Source: Atrichornis clamosus (taxonomy: Eukaryota > Chordata > Aves > Passeriformes > Menuridae). From it: 64,000 bases of DNA. The stretch's first letter is position 1. The number at the start of each line of letters is the position of its first letter. Position numbers and translations under genes: made by a program. The stretch spans positions 151,323-215,322 of the forward strand of contig WBMZ01009466.1 of NCBI GenBank assembly GCA_013400975.1, read 5' to 3'. This document shows, one piece after another, positions 1 to 11,585 of this stretch. The notes below the pieces were generated by a model. That model saw only the letters and a program-made list of their open reading frames with translations. It did not search any database and was not told the origin of the DNA.

Positions 1-3000
1 ACAGACTTTAATTTATAGAATAGACAGTTTTCCTAACAGAGTGACCAATACGTAGCATAGCTGGCAAAATGCTTTTTTCTGTCTTCACTCTCATCTTGAT
101 TTTTATCAGAGTATGAGTTTCCTTAGATGTTAAAAAATGTGTCAGTGTCTCTTCCTCTTCCTCCCTCCCAACTAGGATCTGTACCGTGTTTCCCACCAAG
201 TCACATCGCATGAATATCATGGGGGAAAGGAGCATATGCTCTGCTGGGTGTATCACTGTCTTGAAATACAAGTGCCTCCAAGAGAACCTACTATTCTGAC
301 AAAGAAGAATTAGTAATGAACAAGAAAATCAAATACGTGTGAAATATACTTTATTTAACCTCCATTCCAAAAGTGATATTTTTCCTTTTTATAACAGGGA
401 GACAGATGCATTAATTGTAGTAAATTACAATTCTACCTCTAAGAGAGGTATAGCAAAACATAGTATAGTTTATGTTATGTATATCTGCATAATGGCCTAG
501 TCAAATAGAAGATAATTATTAGTTTTTTGAAGTTTATGTCATCAGCATTCATATACCTTCTGTTAATATTTTTCATGTAGACATTTCCTTTTCACTTATA
601 AAGAAATGTCAGTTACTGAATCCATGGATTTATTGATTTCTCCTAGAGATGAACACAGAATTACCTTTAGGTTAGTAATGATTATTTCACAGTTTACTGT
701 GTTTGTAATTTCAAAATAAATAATGCAATTGTAATTTGTTCCCTGGCAGGAATAATTAATTACCTCTGCACAGTGTTTCCTTAGTACGCATCTACCAGTG
801 ATTTAGATTGTTTGTCTACTCATGCTACAACAGACAATGGGGAGGGAGAAGACATCTGTCATATAATTTATTTTTCACTGCATTATGTATATAAAGTAAA
901 TGCTGGTTATGCATTAAGGTTAATGAGATAGAAAATTTCTTTGCATATTTTTTTTTTTGTTTCTAAACTGTCACTTTTATAGCCTTATGTTTGGAAGATT
1001 AAATAAATGCCTTCTATGCCTTCTGATGCCTGTACTATGAATTCCAGAGCTATGTTACAAGGAAAGAGCTAATAGAACCATGCCAATGTATCTAACCTTT
1101 GATAGATAGATTTGTCTTATTTGTAGTGAGTGTAGAATGAAAAAGACTTTTTTTTTATTCACTTCTCAGAGAGAAGTAGCTAATATATCGTCCTGTCTTC
1201 CAGTCTGCAAAGATTAATCCCAGCATTTCCATCTGACAGGTGCCTACATTCTCAGGCATTAACTGGTTAAGCACTGAACTTTGAAAAATGAATTACTGTT
1301 TCCATATGACTTATTTCCCTCAATAAAATTAGCACACTATATGAATAAAATTCTGCTTGCCTTTAAGTTCTGTAAAGTCTCACAATACTTCAGGACAGTC
1401 CTTCAGACTGATTTTAATGTGTTCCTCTCAATTTTGGGTCAGGTCTGCTATCTAGTTTTGTCCTTGGCTTCATGAAAGAGAATGTGCATGCAGAAAGTTT
1501 TCACTCCTTTTTCTTTGAGCCTTGAAAGTTACCTGCCTTTCTTTAATTGCTCTGTAACAAAATAAGCAGTGAACTTTTAATACTACAAGGATAATAGGAA
1601 CATTCAGTGGTATTTACAGGACCTTTTGTTTCTTTTTATCTTAGTACATTTCTAATTATGCTTTTTATTTATATTACAGAAGAGCTGAAGAATTCCAAAT
1701 AGGAATGGGCCTCTTCTGTATTAAAGTTCTATTGAAAAAGAATTGTGCCATGCCCTGAGGAATTTGCAGTTTAATTTAACTCAGAAAAGTGAATTAATTT
1801 AATAATTTGAAAGAATAGCTGTTATAAAGGAAGTATATTATATCAACCTGTGTGATTTTAGCTGTGGTGTTTTATGCTTTACTTTGATATTCACCTTTTA
1901 AAACCTGATGGTGAAGCTGTGAGCCTCACTTTGGCAATTTTTATCCACCCTACCCTCCCCCCTCTGGAAGATTTAATTCTTCAAGGTAGAGAACAAGCTT
2001 GAAAAAGCGAGCTTTCATGGCTGCAGTGAAGAACAGGAAGAACATTTTGAAAACTATTTCATGAGATTAGGACCTTTAAATTTTTGAATGCTTATGGCTT
2101 TCAGTAAAGCAAAAAATTCATAGCTCAAGTTGGTTAAGCAGAGTTGTCTAATACCGAGTAGCATAATTATGGGGGGGGTTGCATTTGTATTTCCAGGACA
2201 GTTTAAAAAGTGAGTCAGTTTAAATACTTAGAAGGATGGCACGCACACAAAATAAATATCCAGACTATCATTATTTTAAAACATTATTCATATGTCATCA
2301 CTACATCATTCTCTTTCAAAAGGGTTTCGCGAAAGTCCTAGCCTTTGCTAGTCGTGCGTTAACTACAGCATGAATCAGGAAAACCTAGTTAGCAACAGAA
2401 AACCTATTTAGGAAAAGATACAGTATGTAGAGATCTTAATTTTGTGGCAAAATCATTTGATAATTTCCCTAAGATTGCCAGAGTCTTCTGTCAGTTTTTC
2501 TCCTGACGTCTTAGGAAACACTGCGAGCAGTGGAGCCAGAGTCGTGTCTCAAAACATATCCAGATGCCAAAACATCTTGTCAAAATGCCTGATGATGAAC
2601 CATTTTGAATCTAATTATTCATAATTAATATTGTACTATGCAAAGACAATTAATATAAAATTCAACGTCACTGATATACTTTCTTTTTTTTGTTGTTATT
2701 TCTACATAGATGATGAATGGTACTATGGCCTTAACAAAAACCGCCTTACTTTCACTTTCAATGATTTTTTCAGGTTCTGTACTAAAAATTTTATATCACA
2801 AGGTTAGTATAATTGGAGAGATGATTTTTCCAGGCTGGTTGAATACAGCCAAATAATTTATTTGAATGTTTCTGTTGTTTGCATATTTATTTACAAAAAT
2901 CTGTTTATGACTAAAAGAAACATCACTGACACAATCGCATAAGATAGTGATATTATTATTGCAACTAATATCTGTATTACCAAAACCCCAGTTATAGACC

Positions 3001-5484
3001 AGACCCTTGTTCTAATTTTTCTATGAGTTGGAAACTAAGTATATAGCTAAGACAACACAAGTATAAAGATAGTCAGGAAAATACAAAGATCCTATTAAGA
3101 ACTGTGAATCATCTTAAAGCACAATGCCGCCTGGATATTTTTGTCTTTCCATGTCCTTTTTTATGTAACAACATTTAAATAAAATTCATCAGCATTTTAC
3201 AGCAAAAGTGACCCTTCTTTCATAATAAGGAAAGGTCAATGAGACTTTCTGATAATGCTAAATATTTTCTTAATCTGAATATTAAACTGAATATTGAACT
3301 GCCAAGAAACTATGGTAAGCCATTGAGATATCTCCTACCAAGAAAATATCCCTAGACCAAGTGGCAGAGTAGATATTCTTCTGTAAATCTCTGCCTCTTT
3401 GATCAAAGGGTTTGACCCCTCTACTTATCCACTATAGACCATATGTGGCCATTTTTTTTTAACCAATAATGTAGGCTGCTATTATTTTTAGATGGGTAAC
3501 AAAACAGTACAATTTTTTTTATAAAGTTCAAAAGTTAATCTTCTGCATATATTATATACCTTAATTTATGTTTTGGCTACTCAGCAACCTGGCTCTGTCT
3601 CTTTTACTAAGAAACAATATTCCAATTCCCATCTCTATGTCTTAAATATGTAATTGAACACTTTCTGGTGGAATGCAACCATAGGATTGCTGTACAGTCC
3701 ACCAGTATCACCTATAATATTATTTACCCCTCATTTTTTTCTCTTTGAGAGAAAAAAGTAGTGTACTAGTGAAAATGAAGAAAGAGGTCAAGAAAGATTG
3801 ACTAGAAAAAGCAGTGTAAAGTAGCATGCAGAATTATTTTCTTCAGTGCTGCTCCTAAATTATTCATTTTTAAGCTCTTTTTTGTTTGTCTTAGCCCTTT
3901 AGAACTCTTCATATAACCTGTTACTCTGTGTTAGGAAACTTCACAAAATTGTACTGCATGGTTTGCTTTTCTATTTAGGATAGCTAATATTTATATTTCA
4001 TTGAAAGCTGATAGTTTTTTCCTTTACCTGAGACACTAATTTTTGTCATTTAGAAAACACTATAGTTCTATATTTCTCCTTCCTCTCTTCATCTCAGGTT
4101 TATATCTTCTAACTTATGGATTAAATGCTGTTTACAGCCTATCACTGTAAATCTTTCATGAGCTGGTCAGGATTTACGCTGACGAAAAGGAGGGAAAATT
4201 GGCTTCATGCTTTTTATGTGGTGTAATCTCTTTTCACTCTAAAATACAGCACCTCCAAACATGGAGCAGCTACAAAACCCCCTGGAACTAATACAAAAGC
4301 TCCTGTCCATAGCAACAGTTTTCAGTCAGAATCTCTTGTTGAATTCTTGCTGCCTTGACTGCTGCCTTTTGCCAGATCCACCTCTACTATTTTTGTTTCA
4401 ATCCTTCCCAGAAGAATGTCTTTTCTTAAGCCTTTTCTTGCTTTTTCTTTTTTGCTCCTGTCCATAGAGTGCACACTTTCTGGCAGCTCACTAAATCAAA
4501 AATGGGACAATGAAACAGTTATTGTGAGAGTTAAATGCATTTTTCTCCTAATCCTGAATAGGAGACAGTAAGTGAAACCAAATGCAAAAAGATGGTGTGC
4601 AATTTTTAATACAAATTCATTGTTAATTAAGAATTAATATTGTGTTAATCGACATTATTTAATTATTTCAAAATTCCTACCATTCTCATAGGACTGTTTA
4701 AAATGCATCTCTATTACAGCCAAGCTGGTTCTTTAGCTAATAGAAAAATGTTGCAGAAGATATAGGACTCACAGAAAGTTTTATATCCAGTGAGATCAGC
4801 ACAGAAAGGAACAGTTTTCTGCCCTCTAATAAATCTTGCAAGTCTCCATTAGTTATGTGTAAGCATATTCACTTCGAACAGAATGTGTTACTTTGTACTT
4901 GAGGCCGTATTTCACAAAGAATAAATTGTGGCACGCTGGGTAGCTTGCCAGGCATTTCTGTTGTAATGAATCAGAGCGCTGGTCTGTGACTCCCACAGCC
5001 AAGGAGTGGGAGAGAGCGTGGCAAGGCTCAAGTGCCAGCAGCTGTCACTGCCCCAAAAACCCTGCTGTGCTTTCTGCTGCCTTACAAATGCCTCTAGTAG
5101 TCATTGTCTTCCCTTACCCCATTCTCACAAAAGATGAAGAAAAGGGAGCAGTGCTCTTAAGTGCAAACCTCTCCTGCTGACTAATCTAAAAATTGCATAT
5201 TAGCCTATGAATCTGTAGTACTTCCACTGTCATTTGACACTGAAAGCGGTTGTCAGTGAATATTTACCTCAAAGGAGTCTGCAGGTCTTTCAAAAAGATG
5301 TTTATTCACAAAACACTAAATTATCTATTTTTCAATATTATCTGGAAACATTTTTCATTACAGTTAATCACATCTTATATTGAATTTCTATAGATAAATG
5401 GATTAAATTTTGTATGTACTTCAATTCTGCTAGAATGGGACTCATTTTGTTGTGCTTTTTTTGTTTTTTACAAACATATTAAGT
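1..5484. other. Unique AT-rich non-coding DNA, no gene seen
   Basis: Both strands carry only short open frames without codon structure or recognisable domains. The stretch has short homopolymers (a G8 run near 2171, T runs near 951 and 1149) and no LINE or LTR similarity that I can recognise. A slightly GC-richer patch lies near 4975-5135 without a clear identity. It is consistent with intergenic or deep intronic vertebrate DNA. Confidence 0.6.
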
Positions 5485-5582
5485 ACACTCAGCAGTTACT
5501 GAAATGTTTTACATATAATCAGAAATTCCCTGCACACTCAGCAGTCACTGAAATGCTTTACCTGTAATCAGAAATTCCCTTC
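5485..5582. repeat. 49-bp tandem duplication, two copies
   Basis: Two adjacent units both begin with ACACTCAGCAG and end near GAAATTCCCT, with starts at 5485 and 5534. By eye they differ at about five of 49 positions, roughly 90% identity. No flanking microsatellite explains the duplication, so it looks like a local segmental tandem duplication that has since picked up substitutions. Confidence 0.9.
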
Positions 5583-6500
5583 TAAGTCACTTGTCACAGT
5601 GGAGATGATAGCAATCTTAACTGAAACCGTTCATATTTGGTTTATCTTGTAACTAGTTACACGACCTAATTAGCATTCGAGGATTGAATTTTGAAATGGA
5701 ATATTTTAATGCAGTTAAACTGTTCCAGGACCTAGGGAAATGAAATAAACCTACATTACATTTTAAGACTCCTGTACAGCTTTTCACTTGACCACTGACA
5801 AAAGGTAGTATACTTTTAGACAGAGTAGTTCCTCACAAAGTAATATATTCAATTTGTGTTAAATACTAGATGCCAGAATCCTTCACATCCTTCACACATT
5901 AAGGCTTGATCTGGTATACAGTCAAAATAAAAGTGATCAAAGACTGTTCAATTATTGAACTTTTATTAAATAACTTAATACAATTAGTGCTCTGTTTTTA
6001 AAAGGAATTATGTTAAATTTTAAACATTAAAAAAAGATGTAAAATGTACTGTTTTTCTCACCAAACTTTAATATTGAAGAGTAGTAACAGGCTACCAAAA
6101 ACATAATTCTGATATGGAATCACTATCAAGTTTAAAACGTGATACATGTGTCACTGAAACCTACAGTGCTGCCTCTCGTCGTGTACTGCCAGGGAATGTG
6201 TTGGGAGCCTGAGATGGGATGCAGAGAAGAGAACCTTTGCCATTAACTACAGTTTGCATTCTGGGCTATATGGAAAAGAAGTCTCAGGACATCTGAAAAA
6301 TCTTCTTCCTTTTTTTATCTACACTTCATATTTTTGAGAGAGGATAGTATTTTGCCTTTAACAAAATACTGAATGCATAATTCTGCTTTCATATCAACCG
6401 ATGTATGGGTGTGATCTCTGGTTTAAACTGCTCTGGAAACAAAGGAAGTGGAGTGAAGGAGATAATTTCGAACACTGCTCTGGTATTGAGGATATTAGGG
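5583..6500. other. Unique AT-rich non-coding DNA
   Basis: No open frame of note and no recognised repeat apart from the short dyad at 5946. A run of TA- and AAA-rich sequence occupies 5960-6060. Confidence 0.5.
5946..5960. repeat. Short perfect inverted repeat
   Basis: GTTCAAT and ATTGAAC form a 7-bp perfect dyad around a single T. In AT-rich DNA this may be chance. It is recorded only because the symmetry is exact. Confidence 0.5.
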
Positions 6501-6504
6501 TTCT

Positions 6505-6645
6505 CCATTGTGGTGCAAGACCTTTGGCTAGCTGGGTAATATTTTAGAGTAACAATTTTCTCTTTGTAAAATAAGGGGTGATAATATTCATCTACTCATT
6601 AAATGGCTTTTCATTAAAAAAGCACTTCAAAAGGGAAAATGATTT
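6505..6645 (-). repeat. Ancient MIR-like SINE fragment
   Basis: Read on the minus strand, this segment follows the layout of the old amniote MIR-type SINE core. On the plus strand, a stretch resembling the reverse complement of the 'cacagctagtaagtgg...ggtca' core (about 6513-6545) is followed by TTTCTCTTTGTAAAATAAGG and then GATAATATTCATCTACTCATT and AAAGCACTTCAAAAGGG. The order matches the complement of the usual core, 'ggggaaactgag' segment and 'ggtaggtattatta' segment. It is heavily diverged and without a clear tail or target-site duplication. The assignment rests on remembered family layout, not a database match. Confidence 0.5.
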
Positions 6646-6649
6646 AGGA

Positions 6650-7724
6650 ATTAAAAATAATCAAGGTCTTAAGAGAAAAATTGACCTTATGGCAGGACGG
6701 AACTGACCTGTGCAGAGTCTTATTGGAAAATTGGAGTACAGTGAGGAAAAAAATTCTGATTTAACCCAAAAAGCAAGCATTTACTCTGTAATTCTCTGTT
6801 GAGGCTGGTATCTTTGTACATGCTGAGCTGTCAATAACTAAGACTGTGTCAAAATTCTCTTGGCAGGAAAAAATAGAGAAAACCATAGTAATGTAAAGAT
6901 TTTTTAAATTGTTCTTGTTTATGTTTAAAGGGAAAAGTACTTGTGTGATTGTAATAGTGTTGGAGAAGGCTTACTTATTAGCAGAAAAATTACCAAAGGA
7001 AAGAGGAGAAGGAGCAGGCAGCTAATAATTTATTTCTCTTTCTCATGTTATTGGAAGACAAGCTGCAGGAAATTACTTCTGTTGTGTAGAGATGAGCACT
7101 CTGCATATGACAAATTGTTACACAGAAATCTGGAATGCACAAAATTGCAGCTATCTAGTGATTTTTTAGGCCATCTATAAATTATGAAGCATTTGCTTTC
7201 TGAAAATATAACTAATTTAATAAGTTTCAAGTTGTCACGGGACTTTGACATACAGTGTTTTGTTATAGCAGCAGCAGTACGGCGGTTCATCTACATACTC
7301 CTCTGTGTTACATTTCTGCCAGTGTGAAGTGGCTTCTCTCTCTGACATGGCAAACTAGGAGACATAAGCCACTCTGGTTCTTCATCATTAATTCATCCTA
7401 GATTGCATTAGTATTTATGAAGGTGTTGAGATTGAAGGTCTTAAGGTGCATGTTTTTTCTTGTGTAAGTTTGGGAATTCAAAAAAGGGCAAATTGTAAGG
7501 AGGAGCTCATACACAATCATATGTCTGGATAAAAAATTCTAACTGTCAAGTTAGATTGTTCGGGTTTTTTTGTCTGGGAAAGCTTTGCTTCCACCATACA
7601 ATTGAAGTTTTCAGGAGGAGAGAACTGACTTTATCTTGAATCTCTTTCTGCTTTAGAAAATACATATTTCTTGTTTTGCATTGACTGTGTTTGTCATTGA
7701 GAGTGAAATTCATCTGCACTACCT
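6650..7724. other. Unique non-coding DNA
   Basis: Short overlapping frames on both strands between 6941 and 7290 show no domain or codon bias. No repeat was recognised. Confidence 0.45.
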
Positions 7725-7950
7725 GACCCCGCATGACCATCTGTCTGTTTTGGCTGGGCAGTGATGCCTGTAAGCACAGATCTGACCTCAGCCACTGGCA
7801 TGTTACAACCAAGGTCACCAGACCAGCTGGAAGTCTTGCAGGAGTCAGGCTGGCTGGTGGAAAAGTTTTGAGAGGTCCTTTCCCAGGAGCCCTTCTGCCA
7901 GACTACAGGGGCAGCAAGACTGCACAACCAGCAAATTTTGGGAAATCCTT
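7725..7950. other. GC-richer patch of unknown origin
   Basis: Base composition rises sharply against the AT-rich flanks, then drops again near 7950. The patch underlies a 138-codon minus-strand frame that starts with ATG at 8110 and ends at 7694. The predicted peptide has no signal peptide, membrane segment or motif that I recognise, and no splice or promoter context stands out. It could be an old transposon fragment, a conserved non-coding element or chance. Confidence 0.35.
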
Positions 7951-9145
7951 CGAGTGATGAAAATGAAAGTCTGGGTTTGGTGGGGTTTTGTTTTTCATTT
8001 TTTTCACAGTAAACAGTTTTTGACGATTTATTTAGGTACATCTTAAAGTCATTTTTCACAGTCAAACTATCCATAACCTGGGATCTATATAAATAACTCC
8101 TTTTAGTCATTAAAATACATGCAGTTAATATAAATTAAATTTTCAAAAAAGTGATTGATGTTCTTAAATTTGTGCAACCTCTATTAAGTTTTGAAATTAC
8201 TTATAGTTGCCCTGAAAGAACTTTTAACTGTGAAGATATGCTTATTTGTATATAGAAAAATAATGCTGAACTAAAACCCAAGTACAAAGTTAACTGTTTT
8301 TTTGTTCTAGTTGTTGTGAACCAAAAATGTGATTCTACTAAAATTATAAATAAACATGCTGCTTTATGTTGCACATTCATGACAAAGCTTTTTTTTTCAC
8401 TACCAGGTATAGCTTGTAAATAAGGAATAAATGGAGGCAATTATTTTAGCCTATATATTTGTGCATGTGGTTTTAGAGCAAAGTTTCTCTGGACAATTAT
8501 AATACCTCCAAATTTGTGTGTGATTTTTATAAAAATTTTTTTACCTTGAATCTTAAGTATCCTCAGAGTGATAATATATTCCCAGTCCTCTGGATCAGGA
8601 CTATTTGATTAAGAAATTGCCCTAATGGTCTCCTTGCTGACTACTTCTAAATTGTTTAATTAAGGATTCTGGTTTTAGCTCTTTAAAAAATATCTTTCCA
8701 AATCTGGCCCAAATTACTGTGTGTACTCGCAGTATTTTCAGGTTTAACAATACACTGAGTATTTAATTCTTGACTGGCCTGATTCCTAAACTTCCTGATG
8801 TCTTCTCAGCAGAAGTGATTGTAGAGCTAACTTGTGTTTTATTTTGGTTCTCCTGAGCTCTTTTTTTTCTTCCCCCAAAGGAACAAGTTCATTTCTCACT
8901 AGAATAGAAATTTTCTATCTTCAGGTGGTCCAATGAGGGAGAAAGAACTGTGCCCTCAAACAACATCCAAGTGGGAAATACTTTAAATATAAGAAGAAAA
9001 TTCTAATGGAAACAGTGAAGCACACAATCTATAGAATATTCAAGGAAATTGAAAATCCATCTTTCCTAGTGAGATTAGGTACAGCTGGTCTTTCTATGAG
9101 AACTGGTGCTATTTTATAATTGTTTAATCCTTGATGACTATATTA
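7951..9145. other. Unique AT-rich non-coding DNA
   Basis: T-rich on the plus strand with several poly-T runs (7990-8010, 8390). No gene or recognised repeat. Confidence 0.5.
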
Positions 9146-9149
9146 TTTT

Positions 9150-9240
9150 GGCAGTTTACAGAAAGTCCTTTACATATTCAATTAGCTCTTCAGCATGTCT
9201 GTACCAATAATGTAAGAAGTAGTCAGTTGTATTCTACTTC
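9150..9240 (+). repeat. Possible MIR-like SINE fragment, weak
   Basis: CCTTTACATATTCAATTAGC followed by TCTTCAGCATG and TACCAATAATGTAAG loosely matches the 'gctttacaaacattaattaatcct' part of the MIR-type element seen more clearly at 32.0 kb. The resemblance is short and could be chance in AT-rich DNA. Confidence 0.25.
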
Positions 9241-9570
9241 TGTAGGAATGACTCCGGCAAGATACTCTTTATTTACAGAATCAGAAGAAGTAGTAGAATT
9301 TCCCTTATCTCTGCTTGTTTCTAGTTTCAAAAAGAGTCCTTCAGGAAGAATTGTGGATATTTCTGATTACCTTCACTGCCTCTTTGCTTGTTTTTGCTGC
9401 CATTGTTGCAGTCACTAGACAAGTGAACAAAACTCGCTGCTCACTTTTTGAAAATAAGGCTTCTGTGGTGGATAATCTTAAACAATAGTCTCACTAGATC
9501 ATACGTATACCTCAGATCATTTCTACAGAACTTAAAGGATGAGAGATGAACACGAAACTTCCGGTATGAT

Positions 9571-9800
9571 GCAGGAGCAGGATGAGGCTGGAGCTCCCTG
9601 TCGCTGTACTCTCTGAGACCCAGCTGTGGCTGTTTCCGACCTCCCTGTGCCCCTGCTCCCAGGGAGCTCTGCAAGCCCCTGTGCTCTTCTCTTCAGAGCA
9701 GAATAGCAATGCTTGCTTGCTGCACAAGCTGACATCCCAGGGGCTGCTGATGACACAAAGGTGCTCAGGGCAATGGAGAGCTCTGTGCCTCAATGAACTA
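9571..9800. other. GC-rich patch, identity unknown
   Basis: This is one of the few GC-rich islands in the window, with CTGCTCC, CAGGGAGCTC and CCCAGGGGC-type words, flanked by AT-rich DNA. Open frames exist in several phases on both strands, which is what GC-rich sequence with few stops gives by default. No CR1 or LTR landmark could be placed in it. It could be a fragment of a repeat that I do not recognise. Confidence 0.35.
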
Positions 9801-11489
9801 CCCACATCGTGCTTCTTTTCAACTTTTAACAACTACTGCTATGAGAAAGAAAAGCACCTTTTTCCCAGTGAGGTTAAGCAAAGTTTTTTCAATGTGTCAA
9901 AGAAAGTGTCTGGTTTGAATAGAACTTTGCAAAGTGTCGTTATTCAAAACTGTGGGTATGTGGGGTGATACTTGGGGAAAAAAGGGGACTTTTGTTGGCT
10001 TCTCTAGCATTGATAATGGACACATTATTTAATTTTAATCAGTTAAAATATTATATCATAGTGTAGATTTTAATTTAATTTTTAGTTCAAAGAAGCATTC
10101 AGATTTATTTTGCTATAGAAAAAAGTCTGCTCCATGATACCTGCTTGTTAAAAAAAAATAGAATTTTTGTTATGATTATGACTAACCTTGTTCCTTTTTG
10201 CATCTTTAAGGGAGATGGAAGTATCTGGAAAAAACAAAATTCTCAATTGCATTATGTATTGATCTTTTTTCTCCTAACACCATGTGACCTGAGGCAAAAC
10301 CAAAGGTGAGTTTTATTCTTCTCCTTCTGCAGAGAATTCATAGTAATGTGAATGTAGGATTCATGGGAGTGACGTCTATACATGAGGGGCTAACCTGTCA
10401 GAGGGTGTCCCATGGGAGAAGTGAAGAATGCAGAAGTCTGATTGCAATTCCTGAATGTACTAAAGCAGCATCCTCAGAGATAGAAAAGTATCCTGGACTC
10501 CAGAAAAACATATTAGCTCACCATTCTTTGTGGAATATAATCCCCAGAGTAAACTACACCACTAGACTCCCTCACAGTGTAAAATATTTAGCTCTGCATT
10601 TTTGAACCAGGTCTAATAACAATGGTGCTATTTTATGCTTCATAAGGCATACTTCACTCTGGTAACCTCCTGCCTATACTGCACTTGATTTTATGAAATA
10701 TTTCCTTCTCTTTATCTCTGGTCCATCTTCTTCTCCCAGGATCTCTGGAAGAGCTGTAAAAGTATCTCATTAATTTCAGCCCATTTATTCCCCAGCCCTT
10801 TTGGCTGCAGGTTTCCAAGTGATGCAGGAATAGTCAATTAAGTGTTTAGGACAATCCATGAGCCTCTTTCAAATTCTTTGGGGCAGAAGGGAAAGAACAA
10901 AGAGGATTAGAAATCCATGAAGGACGCTAAGAGAGATGAATCCTTTATTTTGCCAAGGATAAACCTCTGGATGAAAAATATTGTTCTTGGATATTGTACA
11001 TCTTCTAAAGTGTTTTCTCTTAAACCAACAGACTCATCAAGCTATTGCCTGACATCCTTCGCACCCCCTTTCAGCAGCACCTGCCATCTCTACTCTCCAA
11101 AGCTTTTGGGAAATGAAACAGATGAGGGTCTGGCTGCTCTCTGCCTGTGGCTGTCAGGTGTCTGCAGCATTCATGTCTAGAGGCAATATTTTCTCACTGC
11201 TGGTAGAGCAGAAGTACAAGAAACAATTTACTTGTGCTGGACTACAGAAAACTCATTGGTCCTTATTCTCTTATGGTTTGTGAATGTACAGTACAGTACA
11301 ATAAATCTGAGAGAAAGCCTATTACAAGCTGGCAATAGTTACTTTGCATTCATGGGCTTATTGAGAAGTTTCTTAGTAGCATGTAGGAGCAGGATAACAA
11401 GGGAACAGTTAGTATATTCCACTTAAGATGGCCTCATGACCATTTCTTTTCAGCTAAGATACTGTTTTCTAGTCCACATGTGTTGTGCA
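9801..11489. other. Unique non-coding DNA
   Basis: Frames of up to about 100 codons occur at 10306-10605 and 10917-11180 on the plus strand, but they show no domain, repeat or codon pattern. No transposon landmark was recognised. Confidence 0.45.
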
Positions 11490-11585
11490 CATTCTTCAGG
11501 CAGGATTAGTTCTTGGTGTAAATCCTGCTGATGTCAGTGAACCTACACCAGCAGAAGTTTGGCTAAGCTGTTTTCCACACCTAAG
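11490..11585 (+). repeat. Possible ancient amniote repeat fragment
   Basis: The segment GGTGTAAATCCTGCTGATGT followed by CAGTGAACCTACACCAGCAG resembles the 'gtgtaaat...ttgaagtcaatgg...tacaccag' pattern of an old repeat common in reptile and bird genomes. It is short and diverged, and no boundaries can be set. Confidence 0.35.

Noticed and set aside
9512..9968. Overlapping frames on both strands
   Set aside because: Several phases are open at once, which reflects high GC, not one selected frame.
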